From GWA1-39-11 sp964640435 (GTDB taxonomy: Bacteria > Patescibacteriota > Microgenomatia > Levybacterales > GWA1-39-11), in assembly GCA_964640435.1 (NCBI GenBank), contig CAZXFJ010000012.1, positions 1 to 26,952 on the forward strand: 26,952 nt of DNA, in the 5' to 3' direction. The stretch's first letter is position 1, and every line of letters begins with the position of its first letter. Under the pieces are notes generated by a model. It worked only from the letters and a program-made list of their open reading frames with translations, was not told where the DNA came from and did no database searches. Below are positions 7,285-15,945 of the stretch, one piece after another. The position numbers were made by a program, and so were the translations under genes.

Positions 7285-8402
7285 AAAGATATCGAATTCC
7301 CTTGCTCATATTGGCAGTAATTGTTTTGGCTTTGGGTGCCGTTTTTGTAAATAAGTTTGTTGTAACAAAGAAGATTGAACTTAAAACCGAGAAGAAAAGC
7401 GGAAACATAAATATATTGGTAATGGGTCGAGGGGGAGGAACTCATGATGGGCCAGATCTTACTGACACAATAATTCTTGCCATGATAAATCCTTCAAAGA
7501 ATCAGGTAAACATGGTTTCGTTACCTCGAGATATGTGGGTACCTGCTATCAAGGCAAAGATTAATACAGCATATGCTAAGGGACAAAAGCAAAATGGTCA
7601 GGGACTTCTTTTGTCAAAGGCAGTGGTTGAGGGTTTGACCGGAAGAACGATAGATTATGTTGTTGTAATAGATTTTTCAGGATTTGAGAAATTAATTGAT
7701 TACCTTGGTGGAATTGATGTAAATGTTGCTCATACCCTTGATGATTATAACTATCCAATTGAAGGAAAAGAAACAGATACTTGTGGTCGTTCAGATCAAG
7801 AAGTTGAAGAGTTTGTAGCAACAGGTCCAGCTGAACTTGAGCAATGGGAATATTTTGCCTGTCGATATAAGCACATTCATGTAGAAGAGGGTTTGCAGCA
7901 CATGAATGGAGTTGAGGCGCTTGAGTTTTCAAGATCACGTCATGGTGTTGGTGCAGAAGGATCTGATTTTGCAAGATCTAGAAGACAAAGTGAAGTAATA
8001 AACGCCGTAAAAGATAAAGTTTTGTCTCTTGGTATTATTTTAAATCCTGTTAAAGTTTTAGGAATCTTTAACATTGTTAAGGATAATATAGATACAAATA
8101 TTCAGGTTGCTGAATTTGATGATTTTATAAATCTTGCTCAGAAAATGCAGAAGGCAAAAACAACAAGTTATGTTATAGATTTTGGAAACCCAGCTGATGA
8201 TAGATTCGGATTATTAAAAGAAGCAATTCCATCAAAAGAAAAAGGATTTCAATACAATTTAATTCCAAGGGTTGGGGATGGAAACTTCTCAGAGATAAAA
8301 GATTATCTTGTGTGTATTCAAGATGGACATATCTGTGAAATATCTGATGAGGGGATAATTAAAGATCCTCTAAGTCCAAGTCCAAAAGTGAAGAAGAATT
8401 AA
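7278..8402 (+). CDS. LytR-CpsA-Psr (LCP) family cell-wall glycopolymer ligase
   Basis: LCP proteins transfer polyprenyl-phosphate-linked glycopolymers to peptidoglycan outside the membrane. A short cytoplasmic N-terminus and one transmembrane helix (about residues 7-29) are followed by the LCP domain: NILVMGRGGG (44-53), DLTDTIILAMINP (60-72, Asp63 region), VSLPRDMWV (80-88, Arg84), KINTAY (94-99), the hydrophobic GRTIDYVVVIDFSGF, and the Arg-rich ALEFSRSRH...SDFARSRRQ (214-237). Length is 374 aa, with a C-terminal extension of about 120 residues. An insert at about 165-197 contains two cysteines (Cys169, Cys195). It is translationally coupled to tpiA by a 7-bp overlap and shares a 4-bp convergent overlap with the next gene. 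Confidence 0.9.
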   Translation: MLKRYRIPLLILAVIVLALGAVFVNKFVVTKKIELKTEKKSGNINILVMGRGGGTHDGPDLTDTIILAMINPSKNQVNMVSLPRDMWVPAIKAKINTAYAKGQKQNGQGLLLSKAVVEGLTGRTIDYVVVIDFSGFEKLIDYLGGIDVNVAHTLDDYNYPIEGKETDTCGRSDQEVEEFVATGPAELEQWEYFACRYKHIHVEEGLQHMNGVEALEFSRSRHGVGAEGSDFARSRRQSEVINAVKDKVLSLGIILNPVKVLGIFNIVKDNIDTNIQVAEFDDFINLAQKMQKAKTTSYVIDFGNPADDRFGLLKEAIPSKEKGFQYNLIPRVGDGNFSEIKDYLVCIQDGHICEISDEGIIKDPLSPSPKVKKN

Positions 8403-10573
8403 TTTACTTTATATATTTTTATACTTCCTTGTTGAAAGACCATGTTGCCTAGTTTCCCAAATTTTGATTCATCCAGGTTTGGATATTTCTCGCGTTCAAG
8501 ATTTCCTACAATAACATATTGCACTTTATACTTTTTTAAAACGTTTTTGGTAAGGGTTATGTCTGGGTTTTCATATACCATTTTTACTTCCTCAATTCTA
8601 GGTGCTGGTACATCGTATGTTCCATGCCACAGCCATTCATGAACTGTCCATCCAAGTATTGTTGGAAGGCCAGTATTTGCTGAAATCCTTTCATAATCTG
8701 TATATGAATCACCCTGAGCTTCCAGGGCTACAGGTTGACCCACAACGTTTTGATTTAGCCAGTTTATTGCTTCATAATCATCGGGATATTTTGTTTTAAG
8801 GTACGCAATACCATCAAGTCCTTTGTATGTCTTAAGATCTCCATAGTATGAATTTATGGCGTAGAAGGGATATGTAAAAATTGTAAGTAATAGCGCAAAG
8901 GTTGCAAGATAAAAAAGAACATTTGCGACTTTTGAAAAAGTAGTTTTCTTTGAGAAACTTATTATTCTAACGATTACATAGGCGGACGCAAGAGAAAGAA
9001 GCATAAATGATTGATAAACAAGCTTAAACATTGTGTTTGCTCGGTAATGTTGAGGGTAAATGTCTTTTAGATATACAAATTCGGGTACTATTATTAAAAT
9101 TGTTGCAACGATAATTAGCGCGATAACAAAAAAATCTTCCTGGAGAAGTTTAATTTTCTTTCTCTGAGCCGCTATGAAAACAAAGAATGAGACTACGAAG
9201 AAATAGAAAAAACCATAAAGAGTTAATAATTGCCACCATGGAGATTTTTGACAGTGAGCCGCTTCAAATAGTAAAGGTCCGACATGGCCAATTTTTGTGA
9301 GAAATGTTGGTGCGCAAAGGACCCCAACGCCTGACGCAAAAGGTTTAAAGTAAACACTAAAAGGTAAAGTAAAAATAATAAAAAGCGCAAAGGCAATAAT
9401 AAATGGCTTAAGTGTTGCGACAAGAAGGTTTTTAATATGCGAGTAATTAATCGATCTTAATAAGTTTCTATTTTTGAATAACAATATTATTCCTAGAAAC
9501 ATCAGATATATTGCTCCATCCCATGCGTTTGTCATATACATGGATGCAAGCATAAGAGAGATTAAAATTATTCTTAACCCAAAGTATGAAACATTAAAGC
9601 GATTTAAAAATTTTAAGACGTTTGATTTTTTAGTGTCTTCCAGAAGGAGTGTATAGGTAATCGCAAGAGTGGTTAAAACAAGGGGAATATCCAAAACGTG
9701 ACCGTGTAGGTCCGAAACTACAAATGAATAAATAGGAAACTCATGAATTGTAAAAGGAATAAATCTTGTGGCATTAGGGTACCAATATGCATTAGGAAAA
9801 GATGAAGGTAGAAATTGCAGTTTCCAAATAGGTACAGGATTATCAACGTTGTATGTTTTAAATAATCCATAAAGCATGTGAAGATTGCCGCCGAAAGAAA
9901 TTATTGCACCTGACAGGACACCAGCAAAAAAACTTTTACGAGTTAATATTTCTTTTGATATTAAGTTGATTCCCAAAGAGAATGAAAGACAAAAGGTAAA
10001 TGAGAAAAGTGTTGCAAGCATTAAGTTGTATGTAATATATGATGGAAGGAAAGAGAGTTTTGTTAGGATTGCTGTAGCAAAATGACCAAAGTAATAATAA
10101 TTAATTGGCATTGAGGCGAGCCACATATCTTTTGCAGGGAGGAAATCGCCACGTAGTATTGAATTTACAAAACCAAAGTCCATGAATTTCTCAAGACCAT
10201 TTATACTTGGCTCATGAGCCCTAACGTATGCCCAGATGATGATTCCAATCAAAAAAAGAATTTCCTCAAAAACTAATAACTTTAATTTAATTTTTTTAAA
10301 TTTCTTAAAATCTTTTTTGAGAATAAAAACGTTGATTAGGATAAATATCCATGCGACAATGGAAATAGACAAAAGTGAAAAAGGAAGTATATGAAGAGTA
10401 TTTAGTAAAAAAAGTAAGTAAGACAGAAATACAATTCCAATTACTTTCGAAAAGATATAGCCGTAATCTACGAATTTATTGAATATAAGGCTTGATAGAG
10501 GAAAAAATACTAACCCAATTATAAAAATTGTGGCCCACCACTGCAAAACGTAGAATAAATCCTGTGTTGGCAT
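8399..10573 (-). CDS. YYY-domain (DUF2298) GT-C-type membrane glycosyltransferase-like protein
   Basis: A large polytopic membrane protein (724 aa, roughly a dozen or more hydrophobic helices). It carries the motif that names the archaeal/Chloroflexi YYY family (Chlor_Arch_YYY/DUF2298): INYYYFGHF at residues 157-165, preceded by an acidic loop with MDFGFVNSILRGDFLPAKD (131-149). The conserved C-terminal outer domain is also present (TGLPTILGWTVHEWLWHG), followed by a YVIVGNLER strand. The arrangement suggests a GT-C sugar transferase using a polyprenyl-linked donor on the outer face of the membrane; this is inferred and has not been shown for the family in general. Its ATG overlaps the stop of the HAD-like gene by 1 bp, so it is probably the last gene of the glycan operon. 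Confidence 0.82.
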   Translation of the reverse strand: MPTQDLFYVLQWWATIFIIGLVFFPLSSLIFNKFVDYGYIFSKVIGIVFLSYLLFLLNTLHILPFSLLSISIVAWIFILINVFILKKDFKKFKKIKLKLLVFEEILFLIGIIIWAYVRAHEPSINGLEKFMDFGFVNSILRGDFLPAKDMWLASMPINYYYFGHFATAILTKLSFLPSYITYNLMLATLFSFTFCLSFSLGINLISKEILTRKSFFAGVLSGAIISFGGNLHMLYGLFKTYNVDNPVPIWKLQFLPSSFPNAYWYPNATRFIPFTIHEFPIYSFVVSDLHGHVLDIPLVLTTLAITYTLLLEDTKKSNVLKFLNRFNVSYFGLRIILISLMLASMYMTNAWDGAIYLMFLGIILLFKNRNLLRSINYSHIKNLLVATLKPFIIAFALFIIFTLPFSVYFKPFASGVGVLCAPTFLTKIGHVGPLLFEAAHCQKSPWWQLLTLYGFFYFFVVSFFVFIAAQRKKIKLLQEDFFVIALIIVATILIIVPEFVYLKDIYPQHYRANTMFKLVYQSFMLLSLASAYVIVRIISFSKKTTFSKVANVLFYLATFALLLTIFTYPFYAINSYYGDLKTYKGLDGIAYLKTKYPDDYEAINWLNQNVVGQPVALEAQGDSYTDYERISANTGLPTILGWTVHEWLWHGTYDVPAPRIEEVKMVYENPDITLTKNVLKKYKVQYVIVGNLEREKYPNLDESKFGKLGNMVFQQGSIKIYKVN

Positions 10574-11136
10574 TATAAATATTTTCTTCTAAACTCATCC
10601 AAGGTTTTTATATGTTTTATTTTGGGAGGAAGAGGGGGGACTTTCTTCTTAGGACTTAGCCAGTAAAAATCTATTTCTGGATTTTTTTCAGAAAGATAAT
10701 TCAATAAATCTAAATCATCATCCACGAACTTAGTGATTTTTTCTTTTTTTATAATTTCATCTTTAAAAACATTTGGTTGCTTATCTGTGAAATTAAAATA
10801 CATCTTCTCAAAATACTTAGATAATTTATTTTTTTCATCCCATTTTTTAGTTTGTTTTTTTAGAAAAGAAAAACGACTTGAGACAAGATATATTTGATAT
10901 TTTTCACTGGTGAATATTTTCTTTAAAGCAGTTATATTGGGTTTGATTGGGCTTCTAAGAAAAGATGCGTGCGATATCTCTCGAATTTTCTGTTCTGCTT
11001 TACCTGGGATTCTATAAGTCACCCCTTGTTTTTTGTTTCTATATTTATATAAGGATTCAATTAGCCAGCTTGGTACAAATGGTGGATATGAAACAAAAAT
11101 CCTATCAAAATCGAAACCTATTTTTACTTTTGTCAT
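10573..11136 (-). CDS. HAD-superfamily-like protein, 187 aa
   Basis: The pattern fits a small haloacid-dehalogenase-type phosphohydrolase: motif I FDFDR with Asp9 and Asp11, a motif II-like IYLVSSRF with Ser86/Ser87, lysines near 126-132 and motif IV KFVDDDLDLL with Asp139-141. A basic, proline-rich stretch at 163-173 (KKKVPPLPPK) precedes the end. The second Asp of motif I is followed by Arg rather than the usual Thr or Gly-Thr. Its substrate is unknown; the location between two GT-C membrane proteins suggests action on a sugar phosphate or lipid-linked intermediate, which is inference. It has its own possible promoter and directly abuts the YYY gene. Confidence 0.65.
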   Translation of the reverse strand: MTKVKIGFDFDRIFVSYPPFVPSWLIESLYKYRNKKQGVTYRIPGKAEQKIREISHASFLRSPIKPNITALKKIFTSEKYQIYLVSSRFSFLKKQTKKWDEKNKLSKYFEKMYFNFTDKQPNVFKDEIIKKEKITKFVDDDLDLLNYLSEKNPEIDFYWLSPKKKVPPLPPKIKHIKTLDEFRRKYL

Positions 11137-11148
11137 TGTTAAGTCTAA

Positions 11149-11177
11149 ATTTTACAAAAATGGCGGCCTCATTACAA
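11149..11177 (-). promoter_or_regulatory. Possible internal promoter TTGTAA-17-TAAAAT for the HAD-like gene
   Basis: On the minus strand, -35 TTGTAA (11172-11177) coincides exactly with the last codon and stop (TTG TAA) of the upstream GT-C gene. The -10 TAAAAT is at 11149-11154 with a 17-bp spacer, and the ATG lies 12 nt further on. It would allow the HAD-YYY pair to be expressed separately. Confidence 0.5.
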
Positions 11178-12833
11178 TTGGCTGTCTGTATTACATATAT
11201 CTTCTTTTGAATATATTGTTTCAGATAGAGCTTTATATGATGGTTTAACATTTTTTAATAAATCTGGATTGAAAGGGAAGTCGCTTGATGGTTGGGTGAG
11301 CTCCAGGTAAGACAGATTATTTTTTTGCATAAAGGTGCAAATCACAGAGCTGCTATTTGAAAGTAAAGCATTTTTCATATCATTATATCTTTTTGTCGTG
11401 TCATATCCTGCAGACCAAGCAAAATATGGCCAACCAAGAAAGATTTTTCGTCCTGCGATGGATGGGTTTTGGTAGAGAAAGTTAGTGTTAAAAAATACTG
11501 CATCCCTTGGTGTATTTTTGACAATCCAAGCAGCAGTTTTGTTTGTTTTATAATCCTGAATTGAAATTTTATTATCATTAACAATTGGAAATAGATCTAA
11601 TATTCCTGAGAAAATAAGTGTAAAAACTAAAATTACAATTGCTGCTTTTGGTATTTTTTTAATACTCCATAGTTTAAAGATGGCAAACGCGGTAAACATA
11701 GAGCCAAACAGCATAAAGTAATTAAAGAATTTGTGGTTACCTGCCATATCTGGTGAGAACTGAAAAAGATTTCCTACAACAAAACATGAAAGAGCTGCTA
11801 AAAAGAATATTCGTTGTTTTTTATTAGCAAAAAAAAGTCCCACCCCAATAAGAATTGTATGTAGACCTAGGTTTGCAATCCAATATCCAACAAAATTTGT
11901 GAATGTTAGATTATCAGAAATGAGGTACCCTGGAACAAGCATTAGTGAATATGCACTTGAGCCATGATTTAGATATAAATATTGAGGAATCCAAAGAATG
12001 CCGCCTGTTATGAAAATAATTAAGATATTTTTTACATCTTTATTTAAAACTCCGATGATAAAAATAATCATGGATGTCATAAGAAGAGCAACTAAATGGA
12101 AAAAGAAAAAAGCACCAAGGGTAAGTCCTATTAAGAAGGATAAAAGCATTTTTATCTTTGCCTTTTTAAGAGGAAGATAGAAAAGATATATGTAAATAAG
12201 GAAAAGTGATAATGCAAAAGCCGCGGCAAGGTGACGCTGATTTGTATAAATATTTAAGTTCCAAAATGCTGAAACAAGCCCTTTGTCATATGGCCCAAAT
12301 GATGCAAACTCGCGACTTGTTACTATTTGGTTTAGGGTGTTTATTGAGAGGGGGTATTTTTTAAAAAAATAAACAAACGAAAGCGATCCGTTAAAAATAA
12401 AAAATAACACAGATAGCAGTCCTACATATTTTGAATCAAACAACTTTTTTGCAAACAAATAAATCATGAAGATAAGAGCTGTAAAACCAATGATTGATGG
12501 TAGATTAAGTGCCCAGTCAAATCTGAATCCTAATTTTTCAAGTGTTCCTGCAAAAGCATAAAAAACAAAGTGATAGTGAATTGGTTCTCCAGGAAAGATA
12601 GGATACTGTGGTGGAAAATTTGACCCGAGCGAGAATGAGCGTATTAAGGGAACATGTGATGCAAAATCGCTCCATGCTTTTGTAGCAATATAAATTGAAC
12701 CACTCTTATATGAGAGGGTTGAGAACATTAGCCAGCTTGCGAATAAAAATCCTGAAACAACAAGAGCAATGGGAAGCAGATTGCGTTTTATAAAACGTTC
12801 TAATCGTTTTATCATGGAGTTAATTTTTTTCAA
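11172..12833 (-). CDS. GT-C-type polytopic membrane glycosyltransferase-like protein
   Basis: A 553-aa membrane protein with about ten or more hydrophobic helices. After a basic N-terminus and the first helix (about 20-38) there is an outer loop with KAWSDFASHVPLIRSFSLG (52-70), where Asp56 sits at the position of the GT-C acidic motif, then PGEPIHYHFVFYAFAG (81-96), which parallels the INYYYFGHF region of the YYY protein two genes downstream. A soluble C-terminal part (about 450-553) contains RKIFLGWPYFAWSAGYD, again parallel to the GWTVHEW region of that neighbour. The two are probably distant members of the same superfamily. The start codon overlaps the end of the oxidoreductase gene by 14 bp. 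Donor and acceptor are unknown. Confidence 0.72.
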   Translation of the reverse strand: MKKINSMIKRLERFIKRNLLPIALVVSGFLFASWLMFSTLSYKSGSIYIATKAWSDFASHVPLIRSFSLGSNFPPQYPIFPGEPIHYHFVFYAFAGTLEKLGFRFDWALNLPSIIGFTALIFMIYLFAKKLFDSKYVGLLSVLFFIFNGSLSFVYFFKKYPLSINTLNQIVTSREFASFGPYDKGLVSAFWNLNIYTNQRHLAAAFALSLFLIYIYLFYLPLKKAKIKMLLSFLIGLTLGAFFFFHLVALLMTSMIIFIIGVLNKDVKNILIIFITGGILWIPQYLYLNHGSSAYSLMLVPGYLISDNLTFTNFVGYWIANLGLHTILIGVGLFFANKKQRIFFLAALSCFVVGNLFQFSPDMAGNHKFFNYFMLFGSMFTAFAIFKLWSIKKIPKAAIVILVFTLIFSGILDLFPIVNDNKISIQDYKTNKTAAWIVKNTPRDAVFFNTNFLYQNPSIAGRKIFLGWPYFAWSAGYDTTKRYNDMKNALLSNSSSVICTFMQKNNLSYLELTQPSSDFPFNPDLLKNVKPSYKALSETIYSKEDICNTDSQL

Positions 12834-14100
12834 TAAGACTTGCTACTTTTTTTCCAAGTTGTACTGCGTAGTTTGTTCCACGATCCCAAGGGTAAACCTG
12901 TTCAATATTTGCTAAGAATACACCATCGAGGGGTGTTTTAAATGGAGGAATAAGTTTTGAATATTTAGGAAAAATAATTGGTTGCGCGAATGGGGCTCTA
13001 AAAACTTTGTATCCAATTAATGATTTTTCAAAATCTGGATTAATTTTTTTAAGCCATGGGGTATATCTTTTAAGTAAGTCCTTATCTGACATTATATATC
13101 GTCCATCAGTTGTTGGAAGGTAGTTTCCAACATATACAAGATGTTCATTGTTGTAATTTTTACTATCCTGAAAATTAGTGTGTTCTACTACTGCGAGTAT
13201 GTCTGATTTCGGATCTGACATATTAAGCCAGTATGTCCCTTCGTTAAAGAAAGGTTTTTTAAGTCTCATGACAAGATTTATTGCTCCAATACCTTTTAGT
13301 TTTTTTAATCTATCCGTGTAGGAAGTTGGTAGATCTGGTGAAATTTTTTGAAACAAAAACGATGGTAATGTAACTAAGACCGCATCATATTTTTTAATAG
13401 TTTTTTTATTTTTATTTTTGTATTCAATTGTTGGAGATCCATCTGATGATAATTTTATAACTTCCGTGTTGTATAAAATTTTGCCTCCCTGCTTTTTTAT
13501 TACCTTATCAAGGTGTTGTGCGAAATCAAGAAAACCACCTTCTGGATATGCAAGGGACGGTGTCCTTTTTGAAATTCTTGCCCAGAACCAAGCAAGAGAC
13601 ATATCATGGCTATATTTTCCTAATTTATTAACCATTAATGGCTCAAAAACAGTTTTATAACCTTTCTCTCCCATCATTTTTTTAAGATAAGGTTCTGCGT
13701 AAACATTTTCCAAAGGTTGCCAGAAAGGGTTGTAGCGGAGGCTTGCGATTGTTGCCCCCATACGAAATCTATCAGGTAAAGAAAGTTTTTTGAATTTCAA
13801 AAGTGAAACAGGTGAGTCGAGTTGAAGAATTTCATTATCAACAAAGCTAGAAGTCTTAGGCCGAACAATAACAACTTTGTGATTAATTTCTTTTGCGAGT
13901 TCTAAAACGCTTTTGTCATTTGTAAACCAATGATGATAATGTTGCTCAAGTGTCCATTTCCAGCCTTTTTCTTGGTATCCAATCGCAAGTCCTCCTGGGA
14001 GGCTGTCACGTTCGAGTATCTCTACATCATGTCCATCGCGGGTTAAGTAGTAGCCTGCGGCAAGTCCTGTAAAACCTGCTCCAATAATACCGATCTTCAT
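12820..14100 (-). CDS. FAD/NAD(P)-dependent amine-oxidase-fold oxidoreductase
   Basis: The N-terminus shows a complete dinucleotide-binding motif, GIIGAGFTGLAAGYYL (4-19), with Glu30 ending beta2 and then LPGGLA, as in the amine oxidase / phytoene desaturase / protoporphyrinogen oxidase / UDP-galactopyranose mutase fold. A HYHHWF motif (54-59) follows. The C-terminus has the second FAD-contact segment, GVFLANIEQVYPWDRGTNYA. Length is 426 aa. The substrate is not clear; its place at the head of a GT-C operon suggests a sugar-nucleotide mutase or a polyprenyl/lipid reductase acting in surface glycan synthesis, both inferred. A strong promoter lies directly upstream, so it starts a new transcript after the pilus genes. 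Confidence 0.82.
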   Translation of the reverse strand: MKIGIIGAGFTGLAAGYYLTRDGHDVEILERDSLPGGLAIGYQEKGWKWTLEQHYHHWFTNDKSVLELAKEINHKVVIVRPKTSSFVDNEILQLDSPVSLLKFKKLSLPDRFRMGATIASLRYNPFWQPLENVYAEPYLKKMMGEKGYKTVFEPLMVNKLGKYSHDMSLAWFWARISKRTPSLAYPEGGFLDFAQHLDKVIKKQGGKILYNTEVIKLSSDGSPTIEYKNKNKKTIKKYDAVLVTLPSFLFQKISPDLPTSYTDRLKKLKGIGAINLVMRLKKPFFNEGTYWLNMSDPKSDILAVVEHTNFQDSKNYNNEHLVYVGNYLPTTDGRYIMSDKDLLKRYTPWLKKINPDFEKSLIGYKVFRAPFAQPIIFPKYSKLIPPFKTPLDGVFLANIEQVYPWDRGTNYAVQLGKKVASLIEKN

Positions 14101-14106
14101 TCACAT

Positions 14107-14135
14107 ATTTTAGATAAATATATTCAAATTAACAA
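14107..14135 (-). promoter_or_regulatory. Leaderless-type promoter TTGTTA-17-TAAAAT for the oxidoreductase gene
   Basis: On the minus strand, -35 TTGTTA lies at 14130-14135 and -10 TAAAAT at 14107-14112, with a 17-bp spacer and exactly 6 nt between the -10 and the ATG at 14100. Transcription would start at or next to the A of the ATG. Confidence 0.7.
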
Positions 14136-14138
14136 GAA

Positions 14139-15596
14139 TTAAAGGAGGAATAGTAGTGCGCTTCCTGCAAATATTAACAAAAGTGAAATTGTTGTTAGAA
14201 CAACTGTTGTAGTAGCTGCTCCGCTAACAGGAGGAGGTGGAGGAGTTGCTGTTATTATTCCAACACCAGTTGGTGCAATAGTTGCAGTTGGTTTTGCGAT
14301 AACTGTTGGAGTAGGTGTTGATGTTATGGCAACTGTTGGCACATTTGTTGGTAGTGGTGTTGGAGAAGATGATGGAATTGGCGTTGTTGTAATAGTTGAT
14401 GTAATTCCAGTTGTTGGACTTGGAATTCGGGTTGGTGTTGGGGTAGGTGTTGATGTAGGTTTTTTAGTCGGTGTTGGAGTTGTTGCTGATTGAGATGCAT
14501 TAGGTGACAGCTGACTACCAGATGAGAAGATTGTGAACGACTGACTTACACTTGTTGAAATTCCAAATTGGTCAGCAGACTGAACTGTAATAGTATAATT
14601 ACCAGGAAGTAATGCTTCTTCTGGTCGGTAGCTCCAAAATCCTCCACCAGTACTTTTAACAGTTGTTGCTGTTTTAGTTGGGTTAATAGTTATTTTCACA
14701 TCTCCACTTGGAAATGCGCTTCCTGAAAACCTAGGTCTACTATCAACAAATGATTGATTTTTTGTTGGAGTAGTAATTGTTACACGCCCATTACTTGTTC
14801 CTTCTGCGGGAACTTTAAGTTCAGACGAGGGAGTTGATATCTCCTCAGCAGCTTGGCCTGTGAAGTTATAGCTTTCTGAAAGAGTAACCGGTGGTATTTC
14901 TGAAGCGTTGTTTGCGCTTATATCAATCGTAGTTTTAAGATCTCCTCTTAGAGCGGTTATTGTGAGCGTGTCGTTTGCACTTAATCTCTTATATGAATTA
15001 AGTTGGGCATTTCTAAGGTTCTCAAGAGGTATGGCATATTGTCCATCAGAATTTGTAAGAACTGTTAATAGTTGGGCACCGGGAATCGAAAGCTCTATAA
15101 GTGTTTCCGTTGCTGGCTGTCCATCGGGTTGTAGAACACTTCCGTTAATAGGAACTTGAACTATATCAGATTGATCAAGAGTTGGTCCTGTATTAACTGT
15201 GTATTGCTGGCCATCTTTAAGATATGTTTCTCCATCCGAAAGAATTGAGAATCTATACAGACTATTTGGTTTAAGATCTGTGATTCTTATTAAATGAGAA
15301 AGCGTTGGAATTTGTTTTCCAGCGGTGCTTCCTTCATCGTATGCAATTTTTGGATTTGATGACCCATCTGTAACTGAAACTGCAGCACTTGAAGGTGATG
15401 TAGTTGTGAAATTAACAGTAAAAGAATTATCGTCTATATTTGAGATAACAACATTTTGAGGTTCTTTTTCAGGAGAAGCTTGTCCTGTAAGACTTGTCCT
15501 TTGTTGGATAAAATAAGTCGTTAATCCAATACCGAGTATTAAGAGTAAAAAAGCGAATCCCGTGGGCATTCTTTTGTTCCATAATCCTCTTTTCAT
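14139..15596 (-). CDS. Surface protein with FN3-like, carboxypeptidase-regulatory-like and Ig-like regions and a Pro/Thr stalk
   Basis: A 485-aa predicted envelope protein. In order: an N-terminal membrane anchor/signal (about 12-29); a fibronectin-III-like region (about 46-136, VVISNIDDNSFTVNFTTTSP to LKPNSLYRFSI); a carboxypeptidase-regulatory-like beta region (about 150-228, INGSVLQPDGQPATETLIEL then TNSDGQYAIPLENL); a spacer; a bacterial Ig-like region (about 272-357, ending LLPGNYTITVQSADQFG); a Pro/Thr/Ser-rich stalk (about 369-455, many TPTP repeats, then PPPPP); and a C-terminal transmembrane helix (about 462-485) with no charged tail. No sortase motif is seen. It follows pilN-pilO and a small membrane protein with 2-nt gaps, so it is probably part of the pilus operon; whether it is a pilus-associated adhesin or an assembly factor is unknown. 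Confidence 0.78.
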   Translation of the reverse strand: MKRGLWNKRMPTGFAFLLLILGIGLTTYFIQQRTSLTGQASPEKEPQNVVISNIDDNSFTVNFTTTSPSSAAVSVTDGSSNPKIAYDEGSTAGKQIPTLSHLIRITDLKPNSLYRFSILSDGETYLKDGQQYTVNTGPTLDQSDIVQVPINGSVLQPDGQPATETLIELSIPGAQLLTVLTNSDGQYAIPLENLRNAQLNSYKRLSANDTLTITALRGDLKTTIDISANNASEIPPVTLSESYNFTGQAAEEISTPSSELKVPAEGTSNGRVTITTPTKNQSFVDSRPRFSGSAFPSGDVKITINPTKTATTVKSTGGGFWSYRPEEALLPGNYTITVQSADQFGISTSVSQSFTIFSSGSQLSPNASQSATTPTPTKKPTSTPTPTPTRIPSPTTGITSTITTTPIPSSSPTPLPTNVPTVAITSTPTPTVIAKPTATIAPTGVGIITATPPPPPVSGAATTTVVLTTISLLLIFAGSALLFLL

Positions 15597-15598
15597 AT

Positions 15599-15943
15599 TT
15601 ATAAATTAGGCGCAGGTGAATTTGTATCTTGAATTACAGGTGGTTGAATTATTGGAGAACTGGATGATGTTGGACTTGCTGCAACAGTTGGAGTAGGCGT
15701 TGGCGATGTAATCGTTGATACTGCAGATCTTGATGCATTTTCAGAAAGATTAGCTGGAACAATTTTTTTAGATTTTATTGCAATTATCATAGCTTGATTA
15801 AATTCCGGAGGAATTGGTGTGATTATAACGCTTTTATCAGCGGTTATGGTTGATGTAACGTTGCTGTTATAAACTTCAAATCCAATCCAGGAAACAACAA
15901 CTACAAATGTGAGAATAGCAATGTAATATAAGTTTTTAAGCAT
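15599..15943 (-). CDS. Small single-pass membrane protein in the pilus operon, 114 aa
   Basis: I do not recognise a family. It has an N-terminal transmembrane helix (about residues 5-22), a short outer segment containing ITPIPPEFNQAMIIAIKSKK, and a low-complexity Pro/Thr/Ser tail (about 75-114) with TPTPTV and SPTSSSSP. It lies 2 nt downstream of pilO and 2 nt upstream of the surface protein. In gene order it sits where pilP lies in pilMNOPQ operons, but it shows no PilP-like beta domain or lipobox, so equivalence is only positional. The Pro/Thr tail resembles the stalk of the next protein. Confidence 0.7.
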   Translation of the reverse strand: MLKNLYYIAILTFVVVVSWIGFEVYNSNVTSTITADKSVIITPIPPEFNQAMIIAIKSKKIVPANLSENASRSAVSTITSPTPTPTVAASPTSSSSPIIQPPVIQDTNSPAPNL

Positions 15944-15945
15944 GT

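Noticed and set aside
7576..7974. A 132-codon open frame on the minus strand inside the LCP gene
   Set aside because: It is antisense to a well-supported LCP domain, and its translation is His/Gln/Leu-rich low complexity typical of a shadow frame.
14210..14490. Repetitive tract that might be a tandem repeat array or CRISPR
   Set aside because: The repetition comes from codons of the Pro/Thr-rich stalk of the surface protein; there are no equal-length repeats with unique spacers.
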